Assembly: GCA_022701365.1 (NCBI GenBank)
Contig: JAKUHH010000117.1
Coordinates: 1-64,000, forward strand
DNA: 64,000 bases
Reading direction: 5' to 3'
From: Mycocentrospora acerina
Lineage: Eukaryota > Ascomycota > Dothideomycetes > Pleosporales
A model generated the notes under the pieces. It saw nothing but the letters and a program-made list of their open reading frames with translations. It made no database searches and was not told the origin of the DNA. Positions 9,713-22,096 of this stretch are shown here, piece by piece (position 1 is the first letter of the stretch; each line of letters begins with the position of its first letter). Position numbers and translations under genes: made by a program.

Positions 9713-11775
9713 ACAGAGTGCCTCGTCCAGCACCAGAATTAACCGCCTTCGATTAAGGAACACAGTAATCACCAATCGTAACTTACATTTCTCATCCGGT
9801 AAGCTCCGCTTGTGGCTCTGCTGACCCTAAACAGTGAATTATTGTCATCCCACTGCAGACTGTGTCGCCCAAATATAAATTTCAAGCAGGTCATTTAAAG
9901 CATGCAAATGACATTCTATTGCTTCCCTAATACATCAGCGCCACTGGTACCCTCCAGAACTTCGGCTCCGGCTGCGGCTGCGGCTACAGCTGCAGCTGCA
10001 GCTGCTGAGTACGGCTCCTCTTTGCCCTTCAAAGTAGGCACTGACGGGCCCGCCTTTTGCGCATGGGCCTCGCTCTCGATTTCGCCTTCGACATTGCTAT
10101 CTGCTTCTCGAGCAGACACCTTGCGCTTGGGACCACGCTTTCCCTTGCCTTTTTCCGCGGCAGCCTTGGCCTTCGCTACGCGTTCTGCACGAAACCTTTC
10201 CAGGTCCTCCCATCTCATTACCTTCACCTTCCCTATAACCAGCGACCGTGTCGACCGTCACACCTTCGCTTCTTTATTAATCTTATACAATAGTCGGTTG
10301 TGGTCCTGAAGAAGGCTTTCCTCGGCAAAGGATATTTTGGAGGCGCTTGCGAGCTTTTGCACACGCCTCTGCAGACGTTGTCTGTTTACCTCGTCAGATG
10401 CAGCTGCACATGCATCCTGCTTAATTTAGTCGGTTAGCCATGTAGAGACCTCTGCCGTTACAGGCGCTACGGGCGTTAGCGGAACCTCGTCCGTGGAGGA
10501 CGTTGCTACCACATCAGCCCCAGAATTATCATGCTCTACGGGAGGCTTCGGCATATTACGAAGCACCCTCTCTGGGTTGAAGGGGAACAAGCCAGCAGCA
10601 GCCCATCCTGCTAGAATATTCCTTCTGGTTATAGCTCTGTCTCTGGCTGGCATATATTTCAGCCGCTCAACTTGATCGCGGTATGCTGCCTTCAAGGGTG
10701 CAAAAACGGAAATGTCACATGGCTGGAGCTTGTGAGAAGTGTGGGAGGGCAGTCGGCAGAGGATGATGTTGTTTACGAGGCACAACTCCAGGATCTCAAG
10801 CGTTTCGTGGCTCCCAAAGCCATTTGATATTAGTACTCGTGGTTTGCCGTTATCGATTCCTGTAGTCCAAGAATCAAATACACGCGTAAGCCACTCTAAG
10901 CTGATTTCAGAGTCATTATACCCGTTTTCGGAGAATCCGTAGTGCCAGCCAGGGGTGGGATGGGTGGTCCAGTTGCTTCGGTGGGTTGAAGCTGGCCAAA
11001 TTAGTACAAGCGGGTGCAATGACCTACTGTCTGCATTGACGCACTCTATGGCGGTGACCATTGTCCGCTTAACACTAGCACCTCTTTGGCCTCGTATGTC
11101 GTCTCTACCTACAAGGACCTTGACTGAGCCTAGCATGCTTAACATGACACCTGTCTCGTCCGTGTTGTATACATTCTCTGGCAGGATAGCCGGGTCCTGT
11201 AGCACCTCGCTTATTACCTTGAACCACTCCGTGACCTTGTCATAAATGTGTATCTCATAGCGTTTCCAGTCTATCGGTTCTTACCAGGAGCCTTCTTCGG
11301 TCGACTCGCAGGGGATCGGTGTCGGGCGATGCTGAAGGCTAGCGTTGGTGTATACTTAATGCGGACATGTTGTCCAAAACTAGACATTAGTAACAAAAAT
11401 GCGACAAGGGCTTTCTCCTCTTCTACACTAAGGTACTGCTAGCGCTAGGCCACCTCTTCTTTCGACGGCCGCCCATGATAACGATTGTATAGCGTGGTGA
11501 GGGTAACACCGCTAGAATCGGCTCGCGCAGCCCATGTTCTGCTGTCATTGGGAGGAGCCTCTACAAGAACCTTGCTGGCTAGGTCCATCTCGACGATCGT
11601 GGTGGTACCATTCGACACGAGCGACCTCTGGTGACACAGCACCATCCACGCTAGGGCCAAAAACAGCCCTCTGTTTATAGATGCTTTTAGAAGGGCGCCA
11701 CACTCAGTGCTACTTCTAGACTAGCGTAACTTACAGTACATGAGCGGATGTTCTGGCACTAGCTCACTTAAGCGC
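9713..11775 (-). mobile_element. Degraded Tc1-mariner superfamily element, Fot1/pogo type
   Basis: About 2 kb contains a broken transposase on the minus strand (9916-11660). Faint inverted ends can be proposed: the left end near 9713 (agtgcctcgtccagcaccag) and the complement of the right end near 11775 (agtgagctagtgccagaaca) share the agtg start and the ccagaa..ccgc core, and a TA precedes the right end. The match is imperfect, so the borders are approximate. The size and single-ORF layout fit fungal Fot1/pogo elements. Confidence 0.7.
9916..11660 (-). pseudogene. Fot1/pogo-type DDE transposase, inactivated
   Basis: Pieces of one transposase can be followed on the minus strand. The N-terminal part near 11660-11445 has a helix-turn-helix-like stretch (APPNDSRTWAARADSSGV, TLYNRYHGRPSKEE). 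The catalytic part at 11205-10426 has NTDETG (first Asp), CRLPSHTSHKLQPCD (third Asp) and FNPERVL. The C-terminal basic tail at 10227-9916 has VMRWEDLERFRAERVAKA and KGKRGPKRK followed by a poly-Ala run from GCAGCT repeats. The second catalytic Asp, normally in an L-D-G-x-G-S-H motif, is Asn (SNGFGSH, codon 10822-10824). An in-frame TGA replaces an Arg codon at 10258-10260. There are also frame breaks near 11280 and 11445. Both point changes are of the C-to-T/G-to-A kind expected from RIP. The element cannot encode an active enzyme. Confidence 0.88.
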
Positions 11776-12018
11776 TGAATTCATCGTCCTTTGGCGCGCC
11801 CAGGCACTTGTGTCGCGGATCAATTCGGATATCGCCATCACAAGATGTTAGCATCTCTAAAGCTTTGAGGTCTCTTCTTGCATCTCTAGCTACAGTATAG
11901 AACCTCCGAGCTGTCACAGCCTTGATGTAGTCATATCTTAACAGGGGTGTAAAGCTATCGCGATTTGGAATCGCGCTGTAAAAAACGATGAACAGCACGA
12001 GACTGGCGCGTATTTTTT
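11768..12018 (-). pseudogene. Small ORF related to one at 34.9 kb
   Basis: The frame has no ATG of its own and reads IRASLVLFIVFYSAIP, then DSFTPLLRYDYIKAVTARR and RRDLKALEML. Over about 65 residues without gaps it resembles the minus-strand ORF at 34766-34987 (shared pattern R-A, L-V-Y, D-x2-TP-x-L-[RK]-Y-x-Y, A-R, D, L-x-A-x3-L). The family is not one I recognise. It begins where the transposon's right end is thought to be. It could be a piece of a dispersed gene family or of another repeat. Confidence 0.35.
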
Positions 12019-12537
12019 TGGTTCCACAAGAGGCTTCTATAGAAGGTAAATTGATTGATGAATTTTCTTTGACATTAACTTAGTAGACCGTGTGGTTGAT
12101 GTGTCAAAGACCTAAATATCAAAAAAATTCCTGCTAATAGGGTTTTCCTGGGGGTAGGGGGGGATATGATGGGTCTAGCTTAATATCTAGTGTAGAGATT
12201 TGCACAAATACCTGATGTAACAAAAGATTAATTTACTCAGCTTTGAAGCACAAATGTTCGAAGTAAAATCGCTACAGTCGCTAGCGATTGCAGCTTCACC
12301 CTTGCAGGCAGCAACATCAAATCGGGCTGAGCTCGCAGCGAAGATCTAGCCCACTTTTTGCCGTCGGCTGAACAATACAATAATTAACTTGGCAGTTCAT
12401 GTCCAGTTCTAAGCCATATAGGAAAGATGAGGCTGTGTAGAGCGGTGTTGTAGCTGGTGTGATTGGGTGATGGGGTGAAGCTGCAATCGCTAGCGACTGT
12501 AATGAATTTTCATTTACAGTTAACAATTCACGGAACG
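12019..12537. other. Intergenic between transposon and transporter
   Basis: No gene was seen. A word tcgctagcga..tgcagcttcac occurs near 12280 and again in inverted form near 12480 (gtgaagctgcaatcgctagcga), giving an inverted repeat of about 20 bases spaced by about 180 bases. It may be a small non-autonomous element. Confidence 0.45.
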
Positions 12538-14648
12538 TTAATCAGAGACAAATCCCGGATTCTTCTTATCCTCTTCAAAAGGCTTGTCATATGACTCGCT
12601 GTATTGTCCGTACAATTTATCATGCTTTTGGAATAGCCACCAAAACAACAAAGTTGTAGTAATCATTGCAACTGCAAGACAAGCATACAGCGTTCTTACG
12701 TATGGATCCTGCGCCAATGGAGTAAGCCCCATTGCACATGCTGAGCCCATCCCAGCTATCAGTAAACTGATAGCCTGGACAATTGCTTCCATACTTTTGG
12801 GAGAGAAGTGGTAGGCGTATTCCAAAGCAGTGACATAAGCAAAGAGCTCTCCAATCGCAATAAGAATATACACAGGGGCTTGTATCCAAACACTTACTTT
12901 ATGTAGTTCTCTGCCCAGCATGGTGTCCAGTTCGGGACATTGTTCTGGAAACATGTAGCAAGGTTCTGTAGAATAGATGATCTGCTGAACTATCGTGGCG
13001 TACAGCATTGCAAGCGACATGAACACAAAACCTGTGGTAATCCTCGCGATGGGTTTGAATGGAATCTTGCGCCTTTCAAGAAAAGGATACAAGACTTCTT
13101 GAATAAATGGTCCAAGAACAATGCAAGCGATGGAGTTGATTATGGCAACCATGTCGTTGGGAATCCAGCCTGAACTCATCTGACCTGCTTGAGAAACAAG
13201 ATTATTCTGCATTTGATCAAAGCAGATATAAAAAACAACAAATGGTAGCCTATTTGTGGTTAGTTATGAATTGCATGAAAATTACATTGGTAGGTACACC
13301 TACAGTACTTGACATACTTTCAAGCCTCGACATAACTCATCGACCGTCTCTGCAGTCCAAGTCACACTTTTCCGATGATGATCAGATTGGTAATTGGGAT
13401 ATGCGTGGGACATACGAAAGCCCTCTTGTGCAGCGCAAGTCATAATTTTGTAGGCAGTTGGCAAAGCATTTTCGTGATGCACAACTTTGTCTGCAGGCTA
13501 AATAAGCAAATTACAAAAGATGCTAAAGTCATGTACTTACTGTACTGATTACCGCCTAGGAACAGGACAAATGAAGCCATTATAATTGAAACTAGGCCTG
13601 TCGCATAGGCGTAGCCAAAAGAGTACTTTTTTTCTAGCAAGGTCGTAGCGAACGTAGACAACGACCCAAGGTTTCCTGCCCTGTGCGGAAGTTGTCAGAA
13701 CAGTCTCTGATGTTGAAGAATTTCTTTCTACTACTAACCAGAAGTACAAATTCCAGATGTATTGTAGCGTAAGCAAGCGATCTGCGATCACTACCTCACC
13801 GTTTTCAAGTTTGCGATGCGTGGCTTCACTTGCCGTTGCTGTGTATTGATCCGCTAAAACGACGTGACGTTAACAGACAATTCCTGATTTCTTTTCAAAG
13901 GTCGGGATAAACGCACCCAAGAACGGCACTACAACTGCACGAAACCCTCCTCCGCCTAGCCCTATCAAAACCATAGCAATGGCGAGTCCGGGTAATCCGA
14001 GGCCTTGTTCTAGGCTTGCGGGAAACGAAGTCGCTGTTACCACTGTGCATCCAAGTATGTACAGTCTATTTATGTCAGTGATTTGGAAGCCACCCGTCAT
14101 GACCTGGATCAGAAAACTAACACGAGACAGAGGCACAGCGTCCTAAAGCGGCCTAGAAAACGATCGGAGATAACTCCAAAGAACAGAGGTGTCACGTAGT
14201 AGAATACGTAGAAAGCACAGTACATTCTAGTCGCCTTCGCCTGCCCTAACGCCAGCGCGCCAGGAGGGTTTTGCGAATGTTGTGGATGCTCCATGTAGTT
14301 CTCTATCAGCGATTAATCAGCACCAAGAGAACCATATCGATGATCAAGGACAGCAATTGTAGTTATACTGATTGACCGGAAAAACAAATACGTACGCCAA
14401 GGGGCAGTAATGCCCCAGAATGTGAATCGCTCCCAAAATCCGATGAGAATCACCGCCCATAGACGCCGCGGTAGCTTATCTACGACACGACGCAACTCAG
14501 ATTTTGAAGATGTGGAGCTTGCGGGCGAGCAGGTAGTCGCATCGCTTCATGCTTATTAGTGATGTCTTTCATATAAATGGAGAAAGACTTACTCGTCTTC
14601 CAGACCTGAAACGACATTCTTGGTTTGAATCTTAAGTGGGTTTTCCAT
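12538..14648 (-). CDS. PTR2: PTR2-type proton-coupled di/tripeptide transporter
   Basis: Eight exons on the minus strand (14648-14593, 14544-14396, 14302-14137, 14065-13917, 13853-13739, 13680-13541, 13490-13304, 13249-12538) join in frame into 557 residues, the usual length for fungal POT/PTR transporters with 12 helices. Family marks are the ExxER proton-coupling motif in helix 1 (GFWERFTFWG), QNYM, PPGALALGQAKAT, YYVTPLFFGVISDRFLGRFR, PFLADQY, QMQNNLVSQAGQM and the late helices with PVYILIAIGELFAYV and SPKSMEA. The protein takes up small peptides with protons at the plasma membrane. Exon borders were set by eye. Most donors are standard, but the intron between exons 3 and 4 uses a weak gtgcct donor. 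No stop or frame break remains, so the gene is probably active despite the dead transposon beside it. Confidence 0.9.
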
Positions 14649-17600
14649 TGTTGACAAAAAAAATGCGAAGACTGAAAGTAGTAGGATCTTCGAACAAAAT
14701 AAACAAAAACCAGCGGTAGGTGCCTAGAGCAAGAGACAGCCTGCGTAACTTATGTTGGGTTGCACTTTACAGAATTTAAATTGACAAATAAAGTCTAGAA
14801 ACAGATTCGTGGGAAAGACAACACACGGCAAACCTATCTTCGTTTTGAAATAAGAAATATAGAGACCACTGTTGTGATGTAATTCATGTTTGGATCAGGC
14901 ACTTGAACATTATCAATTGAAATGACAGCTTGGCATGTCGTGCTCGCTAACAGAATTTCAATATTTTCGTCATGCAGTTGGATCACTGAGAGTCAAAAAG
15001 ATCAGTCATTTTAAGGTTTTTCTTGTAGTATTCAATCATATGTGCTGAGCAAAAGTAGTGTAAAATTGATCTGCTCCAGACCAAGTACTTAGCGAACTAC
15101 TTATGAGCGGCTTGAAAGTTGCGCTTGCATCCTGAGGACTCTTTTGGATGACAGAGCTTCATAAGAACTGCTTTCAAGGCGCAAAGCAAGCGAATTCACA
15201 GTTTAATAACTGCTCTGCAGGAATCGTCACTAACGGTATCCGCACTCTGCATATGTCAATCTACTGAATAATGTCGATGAAAGTCATTCTTGCGTGTCTT
15301 TATTATTGTGAAACTAGAGATGAAGCCAGCTAGGTATTTATCCATTATTTCCCGAGCCGGTCTCTGATGAGAAACACGATCTTTTCAAGACTTTTAATTA
15401 ACGCTAACATAGCAAGTTTGATTGTAAAGCTAGATATTTGAGGGAATTTAGTGCGTTGTTTAACACTTGTACGTTCATATCTGCTACAGTTGTTGCACGG
15501 GTGCTGCAGGGCCGACAGAATTCGGTAATTTAGAAAGAGAAACAGGCAAAACAGCATAGAGGCTGTTTTGGCATTCAATCTTCGTCTGTAAAGAATACCT
15601 TTAAACATTCTACATGTAAATTAATTGGAATATCAGGTACTGCTTATTTGATCAGCAGCAATTACACACCAACTAAAGTAAAGAAACCTAGGTAGCAGGG
15701 AAAATAGGAAAGCTAGCTATTGTACGATAACTCATTGAATGAGCATCAGGATTAATACTCATTAAGACTATCGAAAACTCGTCATGACCTTATACACACT
15801 TGTTTGTTACATTGAAAATAGCTGAAAATTTTGGACCGCTCTAGCTTCTTATTGTACTTACTTGATATTTCAATATGCCTGTAAAGTTGATGTTGCCTTA
15901 TTCTGCAAGGAACGTAGTATCGAAAGCTAAGAGCAAATATGTTTGTTCTGTCGTTTTCGCATGATATCGCTACTTCAATCTTTTTTCAAAGGACAAATCA
16001 ACTGAATGAAGCTCTAGAATTGTTTACATGTTGGAGAAGATAGGCCAACTCTTGGCGAAGATGGAGATGATTATATGTGTGTTCTCGCGTGCAATTCCTG
16101 CGAGTTGGACTGCGGAAATGTTGACGCGTTTTGTAGGTTTTGACGGTGCTATGTTTTCGCCTTTGTTTCAACTGAGAAAAACAGGCCGCGCACATCTGCG
16201 GCTTGAATCTAGCATATCCGCCAGTATCCTTATGGTGTCGATCAATGGGACCTGTAATTTGTCGTTCAATTCTCCTTGAGCGCACCGCGTTACCACCGCT
16301 TCGCAATTGCCAAGCAGTTTTAAGAAAGAGCGAGAGGATGTTTTTTTGGGCAACAAATCTCCTCTTGTCCTTGAGAAGGCTAGTCACAACATTGAAAACC
16401 CGAGATGCACAAACAAAAGCTCGTCTAGTCATCCAGAAGCTCGCTGGCTGAACGCGCCTAGGTGTGAGCACGCAAGCATTGCGCGTTCTTTTATATGTAA
16501 AACCCCTGACAATCGTCTGACATCAGATCGTGAGGCAAATCCTGTGTCTTGTTCTAATTCGACTAACAAATACGATTCCTCTCGTCTTGGAGCAGACCGT
16601 CGCTTGTCTTGTGTTAAGATCTTACAACATGAGTATTGGTTTCAAATATAGCTCAGTAGCCTTGGTAGACTTGTCTTCTCATCAAGGCTCTGCTGCAACC
16701 GCCGAATAGAGGATTTTGTGGTTGGCAAAGCAATGATATTGATTTAGCAGGTGAAAAAGTCTTTGACTGCAGCTTTTATTAGTAACACTTAAGATACTCG
16801 CATATATGCTGAGTGCACTGAGTCGTGTAATAAATGCTATGTAATTTTGCTCGCCTCCATAACGCAAATACATCAGGGCTTACTTGCAGATAAAAGTACA
16901 GAGAAATGATTTGCATTCTCAAGACCTTTTTCATTATTTTTCTGGCTAGAACTGAATGAGAGACTTTAACAGCAGTGATTTGAAAATTGATACCCTAATT
17001 TAATCATGCTCAACTAACAGATCAGCAAACATTTCGTGCTCCGTTGCAGTTACAGAAAATGTGCTAGCTGAGCTCCGATGTCATTGTTAGAAAATGGAAG
17101 TTACTATTGCAGAGCCTTGCTCTGTTTTTCCCGCCCTATTATTATCGCATGGTCACGGATACGATCGAAGCCATCGTTAAATCCGTGCAAGAAGCCGCAC
17201 GAGATGGCCTTGTTCGAAATTCCTCACAAATATTTGTCTTTAGCCTTTCAGTAGGAAGCCATTCAAATTTGGCTATCTTCTGACAATGCTAACAGAATGA
17301 CGATACTTTACAAATTGCGTTAGAGCCATCCGTTTAGAGTCTAGGCCTTTTGATAGTCTAGTGATTTCAATAGTCCAGAAGATTTTTTCGTACGGCGTGG
17401 AAAATCATGGACTCTCTTGATAGGTATTGCATTATCATGCATAAAACTGGTGCGTGTTAAGATCCTAAATTTATTTCTAGTAAAGAAAGTTAGATGGGGC
17501 TGGGCGAGTGCATGGCAAGCTCTGGCCAAGGCCGGTTCGCAGAAATGAAATAAACAGAATAACAAAATCGGGTGAGAAGGCAAACTTACTATGTGCTTGG

Positions 17601-17800
17601 TCTAGAAAATTACTAGAGAATTGTGCAACAGATCTGTCTAACGGTAAGGATGAAATTAGCCTGTTGAAGATGCTGCTACATTGCCTCTGATTCAGCGAAA
17701 ATGAGCCTGCCAAGACAATAATCAGCGTTCACAGAATTACGGCGCAGTTTTCTATTAGCCATCATGCATCCGCGCGGCGCAGGCACGGCTTCCTTGATTG
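14649..17800. other. Long AT-rich intergenic region
   Basis: No gene can be supported. At 16000-16500 the minus strand shows worn, protein-like pieces in two frames (SFLKLLGNCEAVVTRC, DKLQVPLIDTIRILADMLD, RVNISAVQLAGIARE) broken by stops. This may be the remnant of a gene of unknown type. The other frames, such as 15345-15608 and 17341-17713, look like chance. Confidence 0.35.
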
Positions 17801-19440
17801 CCATCCAGCCATGTTAGATCAGATTATAGCTCCCCGCTCGATTCCACGCGCGGAGCATGACTTTATAGACACAGTGGACATTTGGTTCCGCCGTGTACAG
17901 AGAGTAAGTTCCTATTAGAGTGTCTTTTAAATATTGGGGTGAGATGTGATAATTCTTTTTATAGAGAAAGAAAGCAATAACACTATTTCTTCCGGGCAGC
18001 TGCAACTTCGGCCATTGATATTGTGTCGCCAATGTTGGCGTAGATCAGTACACAATTTCTTGACCAGTGCCTAGCCTGAGCAACGCCTCTCTTCAGCGAG
18101 AAGACGTAATATCATTGTGGATCCTACGACGACGTCTAGGGTGCGCTTCGTATTTTCGGCTCCGAGAAACGCTAACCAAATGTTTGATTGCACTTGCACT
18201 GGCTCGGCGTCGTTCTTCTCCGTCAACTTTGATGAACCTCCGTTCGGTCTAAAAGCACCGGAGATTACTGTCCCGCTAGCAAGGGCCTGCGTACGCAGGA
18301 ACGAAGATTTGCAGCCCGCGTCGCATTCGTCGCTACGATAAGCGCCGAATATGCAAAACTCCCGTCTACGCGCGTGCTACCCCCAGCTTTTCGCGTGGCG
18401 TCACACCAGCGCGGCACAGTGCATGCACTTCTCATCATCTGATTCGCCCTATCAACAGTACCTGCCATGACTTGAAGCCACCACAACAACTATATCGAGC
18501 CACCTGATTACAGGATGATGTAACAAAATTTCACAATCAGTTAAATCCTAATTGTCTACTACTAATCGCTGTTATAATGGCCTCATAGAACATAAATTTT
18601 GAATGAAATACTTTGACATTAAAGTGAACATCTTTATTCTGAGTTGAACCCTTGATCAAGTACTCCACTCACGTTGTGACGCGTCGCGATTTTGGGTGAG
18701 TTGGTAAAACTGAAGCTAAGAACGCATATTTGACATGTCTCGTTAAATCTGATTAGCTCCTCGCTTACCGCTGCCGTCACTCATGCCGACGCAACCAGCC
18801 CGTTGAAAGCCTGCGTCCGACACTACATCGAAATTCACGACTGGGAAGAAACACGTTGGGGAACACGTTGGGGAACGCTTGAACGGGGAGTCTGTCATTC
18901 ACGCTACTTTTCTTCTCTTGCCACCACCTTATGTTTACACTCGGTGAGTAACGTTTTGCTTGGGAGCCTATTACATTCAGACCGCGAATACTAACGGCTC
19001 ATAAGATCGAGAGAAGGATTCGTGTCTGAAAAGCAGCGATGGTGGTCACGATTCGGAGTGGCACAGTTTCGTGCCGGCGAACTGTTCGCTGTCGATTGAA
19101 GTCGCTGATTGTCGGGCCGACCGCTTCGCCGAACAAGAGAAACAACCAGTTCGTGAACGCCGCACACGTAGCAGTGCTCACTAATAGGGCTTGACTAGGC
19201 GTTGGTTGCATCACTCCCGAGCGGCCCTTAGTCATTCGCGACGCGTTGATCCTTTAGTCCAAAGTAGTTTTCCCACGCCGCAAAAGAATACGAGTGCGGG
19301 CGGTTTGATCATGCCACTAGATCTCTTTTTAAGTTATGCTCCAGTATGCATCCCGTCGGCTTCTCCTGATAGAAAGAACGCAGAAATCACGAACTAGTTT
19401 TCATAGCATGTAAGCGCCGTTGTAAGTCATCTCACTGTGC
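17801..19440. other. Intergenic island of higher GC, no recognised gene
   Basis: Bases 18060-18500 and 18770-19300 are less AT-rich than their surroundings and have overlapping frames on both strands. None shows a domain or a clean splice structure. The direct repeat acacgttgggga occurs twice in a row near 18850. Decayed transposon DNA is possible but not shown. Confidence 0.3.
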
Positions 19441-19446
19441 ACAGTG

Positions 19447-19530
19447 AGTGATTTGTCTGCAGTAAGTGGTCTGCCCACGGTGGGTAGCTTGCTCATAGTG
19501 AGTTGTTTGCTCACAGTTAGTGGCTTGTCT
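19447..19530. repeat. 18-bp tandem repeat, about 4.6 copies
   Basis: The units are agtgatttgtctgcagta, agtggtctgcccacggtg, ggtagcttgctcatagtg, agttgtttgctcacagtt and a partial fifth. They are imperfect (about 60-75% alike). On the minus strand, in the frame of a 180-residue ORF (19432-19974), they encode a hexapeptide repeat of the T-T-H-x-x-Q type. That ORF has no other sign of being a gene, so the repeat is best seen as a minisatellite. Confidence 0.75.
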
Positions 19531-20206
19531 TCCTGTTACGAACACCTGTTTGGAACATCTAGACGCCTTGGTCTTACATGCGCTACAACGCAAACGACTT
19601 TCATGATCCGCAACGAGAAGTGCCGAAGCTCTCCCAGCTGCTTGAAACCCAGATGCCCCCACCCACCCTGTTGTTTTGCCGTGTGTCATTCCAATCTCGA
19701 CCTCCTTCCGCCATAATCCAGCAGGATTCTCAAGGTTCTTTCTTGTGGACTCACAAATCTGTCTCGCAGCGGTCTTAGATAGTTCGATGCGGAGTACGAG
19801 ACTGAGAGTGTAATCAACTCGCTGGTTGAAGTGGACGACGAATGCTACTGGCCGCATAGCCATGAGAATGTGAGCGAAAACATGTGCAAAAGAAGAGCCT
19901 ACCGAACTCCCCACTATACCACGCCACAACGTCCTAGACGCGAAGCTGCAGAGCGAGACTGATCGCTGTCCCACTAAACATACATACCATTCTGCTGGAA
20001 TGAGGCACAGCAGCTTTGCCGCGATAGAGCAGGGGAACTTAATGACGAATGTTGGTTGATCCCTGCTGAAATATTACATTGCAGCGGTTTTCGCCTCAGC
20101 GGTGTTCGGATCCAAGTACGCTGAAGAAGCTTGAGCGGCAGATTATCTGTTAGTCTGAGTATAAGTGGGTGGTCCTGGCCAGAAAGATTTATCAGGTGTT
20201 GCGCAC

Positions 20207-21376
20207 ATGGTCAGGCGAATGGTCCGAAGCAAGTCAGTGCAAATGCAATTAATCGGATCGCAAGCCGATTCTCATACAGGCGCTCTCAGCAATATGAATA
20301 GTCCAGTCGTCAGAAAGCGGGTGAACAACAACAAGGCCCAGCGAAAATATAGGGAAAAGCAGAGGCGCGGGTATGTGGCAGCAAGCAATGGTCAGCGTGG
20401 TCGGCCCAGAGCGCCCGGAAGGTATTTGCGAGGCGGTACGTTGCGAGCGACTCCAGTAGATGAGTGAGACTATATCTGACCAGACCAAGAATCTCAATCA
20501 GCTCTGGAGCAATCTTGTGAAGAACTTTTTACAAGCCCTAGAAATACTGCTGCAGATATAATTACAGGTGTTGAGCGTTCAGTTTCGGATGTTCAAATAC
20601 AGGTAGAGGAACACGCTCCAGTCCTACAAGAGCACTTGCCCGACCCTCTTCAAAAAGAGCAAGACCCTAGCTTCGATGCACTATTCCGTATACACAATGA
20701 ACGGCCCATCTCAGTGCCGGAAGGTGACCTAGTCCAAGACCACGCCAGCCTAGGAGAGAGATTTAGTCCTCGCAACGAAGAGATGCTTCACCCACATAAC
20801 GTATTTAGTTCTGAAACAGGAGAGCAGCGACAGCAGGAGACACTCAGCCTACACAATCCATTAGACACCAGCTTTACCGATCAGTCCTCGATACAAGCAG
20901 GACTCTGGGATCAGCCAGCAGTCGTCCCCAGCTACGATACATGTTGCTCAGCAGTAGGACCTTCGGAAGCCCAACACACTAAGTCTTGCGAGCCCGGTGC
21001 TCATGCCGCATCGACAGGACAGGATACTGCACACTATTTTGGTCTTCCGACACCGCCACACTCGTTTCCTGGAGCCAGCGGTCAGCCTATACAGTATGCG
21101 CATTGCTGGCCAAACTTACTCGAGTCGATGTCGGGATACCACGACAGAGCCATGATACCTAGCGGTCCAGTGAGACCATCAGGTGGCTTCGAAATGGTCA
21201 TGATCTGCGTTCCAGTCATGTGCCAGCCTCAAGTCTGCTATGCACCTGTAGTCCCGCAGCAAATGTCAAGCTTTTTCCCGTCGAGCTCCTTTCCATCGGG
21301 CACATTTTCACCGACATCTTTGCCTAGGCCATGGCACTCGGCAACAAGTTCGTTGTTCCTGTCACCCAGTATGTAG
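20207..21376 (+). CDS. bZIP-like transcription factor
   Basis: Exon 1 starts at an ATG (20207) and encodes a basic region, RKRVNNNKAQRKYREKQRR, of the fungal bZIP kind (N-x2-A-Q-x2-Y-R). A second exon runs to 21376. A frame-consistent join is 20390 to 20484 (donor gtcagc, acceptor gaccag), giving 358 residues. Another good-looking donor (gtatgt at 20371) does not keep the frame, so the splice is uncertain. The part after the junction (SQSALEQSCEELF) has too few heptad leucines for a clear zipper. The long C-terminal half is rich in Pro, Ser and Gln with PTPPHSFPGAS, like an activation region. It would act in the nucleus on DNA as a dimer. Targets are unknown. Confidence 0.6.
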
Positions 21377-22096
21377 ATCATGAGATTTTTACAGTTATAC
21401 ATAGATGCGAGGTTACAGCCATGTATGTGCATTTGAATTTGCAGCATGGAGCTACACTCGACACTTGCATCAGCCTCCACAAGTGATAACACAATACAAT
21501 GTAGTTCTGGTCGCTGTAGAAATGGAATCTATTGGATGTCCTGAATTAGCTGAGCGCCGCAATATGGCTTGGCACCGCCGTACCCTAAGCTACTTCAGCG
21601 TCAGTTGTGTCGATCTTTGCTCTCTAGAGAGGTGTACTTTCCACGATTGAATATGACATTTTGCCACACGGCACATAGACGCCGATCTTAACGCTTTGAA
21701 ACTTCGACTCGTGACTTGACAATTTTTCTTACAGGATAAGAGAGATAATATGGAACAGGTCCTCCTGCTAAGAAGAAATTATTGAATGCAAGCAAAATTG
21801 GATTTTAAAGGATTTTAACTTATTCTAAATGCAAGAATTCCAGAATTCTAATAATTTATTATTATTTAAATGAAGATGTTATTGGTTTGTTATTCTAACT
21901 AGTTCTAAGATTTCTTAAAGTTGTGTCAAGACACCTCTACCTCTGAATCCTGCAATACACGTTACCCTCGTCGAATTCTGTTGTTTCGCTCGTCTTCGGT
22001 CCTACTTTGAAGCTAATACTCTTCTGGACGCACTCATTCAAATTGCAAAACGGTTGACAGATTTCCATTCCTTTTTTCGGTAGTACTTATTACAGT
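21377..22096. other. Intergenic, AT-rich
   Basis: The stretch around 21760-21930 is very AT-rich with repeats of ttattc/aattct words. No gene was seen. Confidence 0.35.

Noticed and set aside
10057..10942. Plus-strand ORFs over the transposon
   Set aside because: They are shadows of the minus-strand transposase.
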